A stretch of 64,000 nucleotides of DNA from Pelagibius sp. CAU 1746 (lineage in GTDB: Bacteria; Pseudomonadota; Alphaproteobacteria; Kiloniellales; Kiloniellaceae), in NCBI RefSeq assembly GCF_039839785.1, contig NZ_JBDOQT010000001.1, forward strand, positions 2,294,001-2,358,000, given 5' to 3'. The position numbers were made by a program, and so were the translations under genes. The notes beneath the pieces were generated by a model that saw only the letters and a list, made by a program, of their open reading frames with translations, did no database searches and was not told the DNA's origin. Shown here piece after piece: positions 61,069 through 64,000 of the stretch. The stretch's first letter is position 1, and each line of letters opens with the position of its first letter.

Positions 61069-62958
61069 TCAGACGTTCAACCCGTCGTGCGGCCGGCCGG
61101 CGGACTGCGCCGCCAGTAGCTGCAGCCAATCCGGTGAAGCCTGGAAGACGAGCTGGCCGGTATAGCCGGCGATGGCGTTGGCCTCCTCGAAAAGCGCCAT
61201 GAGGTCGCCTCGCACCAGGGCGGGCAGGGGACGGCGGCTGCGCAGCAGCAGGTCGAAGCGGCGCGCCCGCACCAGTCCGTCGAGCTGCAGCTCGCCGTGA
61301 CGCTCCAGTTCCAGTTCCAGCACGAAGCGGGTGGCCTTGTCGCCGTCTTGCCCATCCTTGCCGCCGCCGTGATGCTGGTGGCGGAAGAAGCAGCGCAGCT
61401 CGCGCAGGCCCTGCTCGCTCCACAGCGGCAGGTTCACGAAGCGCCACTCGCCGGCCGGGGTATCGATGCTGCGGTTGAGGCCGGCGAACTCGCGGCCCAG
61501 ACGCTCGAAAAGATCGCCGTGCTCGGCGCGCTCTGCAGCGGCCGCGGCCGGCGCCAGCCAGCCGCCGAGGTTGCCCTGGTTCAGGGCCGAGAGGAAGAAC
61601 AGCATGCCGGAGGCGAGGCGCGGGCCGACCTGGGGCAGGGTTCGGGTCACGGCTTCCGCCTGCGCCGGCTGCAGCCCGTGGAAGATCGCTTCCTCCAGCG
61701 CTTCCAGGCTGGGCCAGGCGGCGGCCAGGGCGCGGGCGGCCGGCGTGTCCTGACCGGGCTGCAGGGCGGCGGGCAGGGTGATCTGCAGCGCCAGGCTGCT
61801 GCCCGGCGGCAGGGCGGCGCGCGTGTCCAGGGTGAGTGTCCCCAGCGGCGTGTGCAGGATGGGCTGGCCGCTGCTGGTGGTTGCCGTGACCAGGCCGGTC
61901 AGGCGCAGGCCCGCTGCGGCAGGAGATGCGGTGCCGCCGGGACCGGCCGGGAGGGCCTGGGCGCCTTGAGGGCGCCCTTGGGGGCCGCTGGGGGTGCCGG
62001 CGGCGCGGGCCGCGGCTTCGGTCGAGAGGTTTTGCAGAGCGGAGGCAACGGAGTGGCCGGAATTGGCGACCGGGGTCTGTGGCGCCAGGCGCAGGCCCGC
62101 CGTGGTATTGCCTGTGGCAGGGGTGCCGGGGGTGGCGGCGCCGGCGGCCGAAGCGCTTGGGGCCGAAGCGCTTGACGGCGTGGCGCTGCCGGGCGCCAGG
62201 CTCTGCGGCGCGCCTGTGGCCGGGGTGACGGCTTGACCGACGGTCGGCCCCGTCGCCGGCGTGCCCGGGGGAGCCGCCGGGGCTGCGGAGGTGCCCGCTT
62301 GCCCGCCGGACTGGCCCGGGATCTGGCCGGCTGCTTGACCGGCGGCAGGAGCTGTCGCAGGTATGGCGGCCGGGTGCGGGAGGGGACCGGATGGCGGTGC
62401 TCCGGGTGCGGTGGCGGCGGTTTGCGACTGGACGCCCAGCGCCAGGATGCGCACCAGCAGTTCGGCGCCCGGTTGCGCGGTCGGCAGGCCGGCCAGCAGC
62501 GGCACCGGCGGGGCGGCGTGCAGGACGCCGCGCAGCACCTGGGCCGGCTGCACAAGGTCGTGGGGAGTGGCCGGCAGGGTGCTGGGCGTCTGCGCCGCCG
62601 CGGCGCCCGGCGGCAGCGTCTGAACCGCTCCGCCGCCGGCGTTCGGCACAGCCGCGCCAGCGCTGTCCAACAGGAGGAGGTTTATCATCACCTGTGGCCC
62701 GACGCTGCGCACCTGCAGCACGACTTCGCTGCCGACGGGCAGCGCACGGGTCGCCGCAAGCTGCAGAACGCCGACGCGCGTGCGCACCAGGAGGTGCCCG
62801 TGCTCATCCTTGCCGACGACGGTGCCACGCAGGCTTTCACCCGTTGCCAGGCGCGAGAGGTCGGGGGAGGGATCGACGACGCGGACGGCGCTTTCACCGC
62901 CCGTCGCGGACGCCGGGCGCGTCGTTCCTGCGGCAAGGGTCGCGAAGATATCGCTCAT
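61069..62958 (-). CDS. FliK-like flagellar hook-length control protein
   Basis: A 629-residue protein. The N-terminal ~100 residues form an OB-like domain (SLRGTVVGKDEHGHLLVRT, GVLQLAA); the middle (~130-370) is a low-complexity Ala/Pro/Gly/Thr region, as expected of a molecular ruler; the C-terminal ~170 residues contain FVNLPLWSEQGLRELRCFF and RFVLELELERHGELQLDGLV, typical of FliK C-domains. The flagellar neighbours support the call. It converges on fliJ (15 bases apart) and follows the FlhG gene. Confidence 0.75.
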   Translation of the reverse strand: MSDIFATLAAGTTRPASATGGESAVRVVDPSPDLSRLATGESLRGTVVGKDEHGHLLVRTRVGVLQLAATRALPVGSEVVLQVRSVGPQVMINLLLLDSAGAAVPNAGGGAVQTLPPGAAAAQTPSTLPATPHDLVQPAQVLRGVLHAAPPVPLLAGLPTAQPGAELLVRILALGVQSQTAATAPGAPPSGPLPHPAAIPATAPAAGQAAGQIPGQSGGQAGTSAAPAAPPGTPATGPTVGQAVTPATGAPQSLAPGSATPSSASAPSASAAGAATPGTPATGNTTAGLRLAPQTPVANSGHSVASALQNLSTEAAARAAGTPSGPQGRPQGAQALPAGPGGTASPAAAGLRLTGLVTATTSSGQPILHTPLGTLTLDTRAALPPGSSLALQITLPAALQPGQDTPAARALAAAWPSLEALEEAIFHGLQPAQAEAVTRTLPQVGPRLASGMLFFLSALNQGNLGGWLAPAAAAAERAEHGDLFERLGREFAGLNRSIDTPAGEWRFVNLPLWSEQGLRELRCFFRHQHHGGGKDGQDGDKATRFVLELELERHGELQLDGLVRARRFDLLLRSRRPLPALVRGDLMALFEEANAIAGYTGQLVFQASPDWLQLLAAQSAGRPHDGLNV

Positions 62959-62971
62959 GCCGCAGGGCCCT

Positions 62972-63760
62972 TCAGGTCTTGCCGTTAAGCCGCCGTGTCA
63001 GGGCTTCGATGTCGCTGGCCGCCTGCGAGTTCGGGTGGCGGACGAGCAACGGTACCTGGTGGCGGATGGCGTCCTTCACCTTGCTGTCGCGGCGGATCAC
63101 GCCGGCCAGCGGCGGGGATATCTTCAGGAAAGACTCGCAGGCTTTCAGCAGGGTGGCATAGGTGCGTTCACCCTCTGCCGGAGAAGTCGCCATGTTGATG
63201 ACGATGCGCAGATCGGCTTTGGGGTTCTGCATCTGGGCCAGCTTGATGAAGGCGTAGGCGTCGGTCAGCGAAGTCGGCTCGTCGGTCGCCACCACCAAGG
63301 TGGTGCGGGCGGCGGCGGCCAGATCCCGCACGGTGCGCTCCAGGCCGGCACCCAGGTCCAGGATCACCCGGTCGTAGGAAGACGCCAGGGCGGCCAGGTC
63401 GTCCATCAGCTGCCGGAGGCGCCCGGCGGGAATGTTGGCCAGGCTGCCGCTGCCCGAGCGCCCGGCGATGACGTCGAAGCCGCCGGCGTCGTGATGGGTC
63501 GCCGCCTCCTTCAGTTCGTAGCTGCCGTCCAGCACGCCGCCCAGATCGTTGGAGGGGTGCAGGCCGAGCTGGATGTCGACGTTGGCCAGGCCCAGGTCGC
63601 CGTCGAACAGCAGCACGCGTCCGCCGCCGCGGGCAAGGGCCTGCGCCAGAGTGACGGAGAGCCAGGTCTTGCCGACGCCGCCCTTGCCGGAAGCGACCGC
63701 CAGCATGTTCGCGCAGCTCGTCCGCTGCTCTTCACGTTCCATCATGGGGGCTTCGATCAT
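62972..63760 (-). CDS. flhG: MinD-like ATPase FlhG/FleN
   Basis: ParA/MinD family ATPase (262 residues) that controls flagellar number or placement. Deviant Walker A in VASGKGGVGKTWLSV (~22-36), the switch DGDLGLANVDIQLGL, and VILDLGAGLERT follow. The N-terminal tail before it (MIEAPMMEREEQRT) is short. Start ATG 63760, four bases after the flhF stop. It works opposite FlhF, whose gene is upstream. Confidence 0.88.
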   Translation of the reverse strand: MIEAPMMEREEQRTSCANMLAVASGKGGVGKTWLSVTLAQALARGGGRVLLFDGDLGLANVDIQLGLHPSNDLGGVLDGSYELKEAATHHDAGGFDVIAGRSGSGSLANIPAGRLRQLMDDLAALASSYDRVILDLGAGLERTVRDLAAAARTTLVVATDEPTSLTDAYAFIKLAQMQNPKADLRIVINMATSPAEGERTYATLLKACESFLKISPPLAGVIRRDSKVKDAIRHQVPLLVRHPNSQAASDIEALTRRLNGKT

Positions 63761-63764
63761 TCTG

Positions 63765-64000
63765 TTAGTCCGCCGCGAGAAGGGTGGAGGCTTGGAAAGG
63801 CGCCCGGCTGCTGAGCAGGCGCGCCAGGGAAACCGGGTTGACGGCGACCAGGCCGCCGCCAATATGGCGGGAGACACCCGCCGCGAGAAAACTCATGCCG
63901 CCGACGTGGGCGGCGCTGATCAGACCGCCGAAGCGGCGCGCGGAATCCAGGCGGGTGGGGATCAGGCACCGCACCCCTTCTTCTGCGAAGGCCAGCGCCA
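63765..64000 (-). CDS. flhF: Flagellar GTPase FlhF, C-terminal end only
   Basis: Final 78 codons of a gene continuing beyond the right edge. The readable end (IPTRLDSARRFGGLI, then GVSRHIGGGLVAVNPVSLARLL) matches the end of the FlhF GTPase, with the conserved TRLD motif. FlhF places flagella at the pole. Its stop TAA is at 63765-63767. Confidence 0.85.
   Translation of the reverse strand, partial: ALAFAEEGVRCLIPTRLDSARRFGGLISAAHVGGMSFLAAGVSRHIGGGLVAVNPVSLARLLSSRAPFQASTLLAAD

Overview
The window is GC-rich (high-GC third positions throughout) and almost certainly comes from a free-living alphaproteobacterium, most likely of the Rhodospirillales/Kiloniellales kind. The strongest taxonomic signals are CtrA (58043-58762) with its phosphotransferase ChpT (44942-45583), an alphaproteobacterial PAS_5-type protein, a DUF3553 protein and a che operon beside flagellar genes. 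No tRNA, rRNA, CRISPR array or complete insertion sequence was recognised.

Region 1-11 kb is an envelope-lipid island. An LptF/LptG permease pair (844-3206) is followed by three translationally linked genes: a CDP-alcohol phosphatidyltransferase, a diacylglycerol/ceramide kinase-family protein and a nucleotidyltransferase-like protein resembling Tam41 (3327-6415). They converge on a four-gene minus-strand operon for bacterial sphingolipid synthesis: serine palmitoyltransferase, a dedicated acyl carrier protein, an NAD(P)-dependent reductase/epimerase and an acyl-ACP synthetase (6459-10914). The layout resembles the Caulobacter ceramide and ceramide-headgroup locus and is the most interesting system in the window.

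Region 11.7-22.2 kb is a catabolic locus: a TRAP transporter (dctPQM), a CoA-transferase, a crotonase lacking the usual glutamates, a GlcG-like protein and a glyoxylate-type aminotransferase on the minus strand, divergent from a fused FAD/Fe-S oxidoreductase and a GntR/FCD regulator. Region 22.3-33.5 kb is a patchwork of single genes: GNAT, PAS, GFA, cytochrome c, META lipoprotein, ChaN-like, Lrp, an MBL-fold protein with a degenerate metal motif, and a RAYT-like transposase with an internal minisatellite.

Region 33.7-43.4 kb is a Tat-exported respiratory formate dehydrogenase operon: DUF3305, DUF3306, a TorD-like chaperone, a Tat peptide protein, alpha, beta, a lipoprotein, cytochrome b, PepSY, a WD40-cytochrome c fusion and a 40-residue membrane peptide. 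Region 43.4-51.7 kb holds an ankyrin protein, DUF3553, ChpT, a chemoreceptor paired with a separate periplasmic Cache-like protein, and a ferric-iron ABC binding protein and permease (the former behind a Fur-like box; no ATPase seen). Region 52-64 kb is cheA-W-Y-B-R, then ctrA divergent from fliI-fliJ, a FliK-like protein, FlhG/FleN and the end of FlhF. CtrA and ChpT plausibly connect the cell cycle to this flagellar block.
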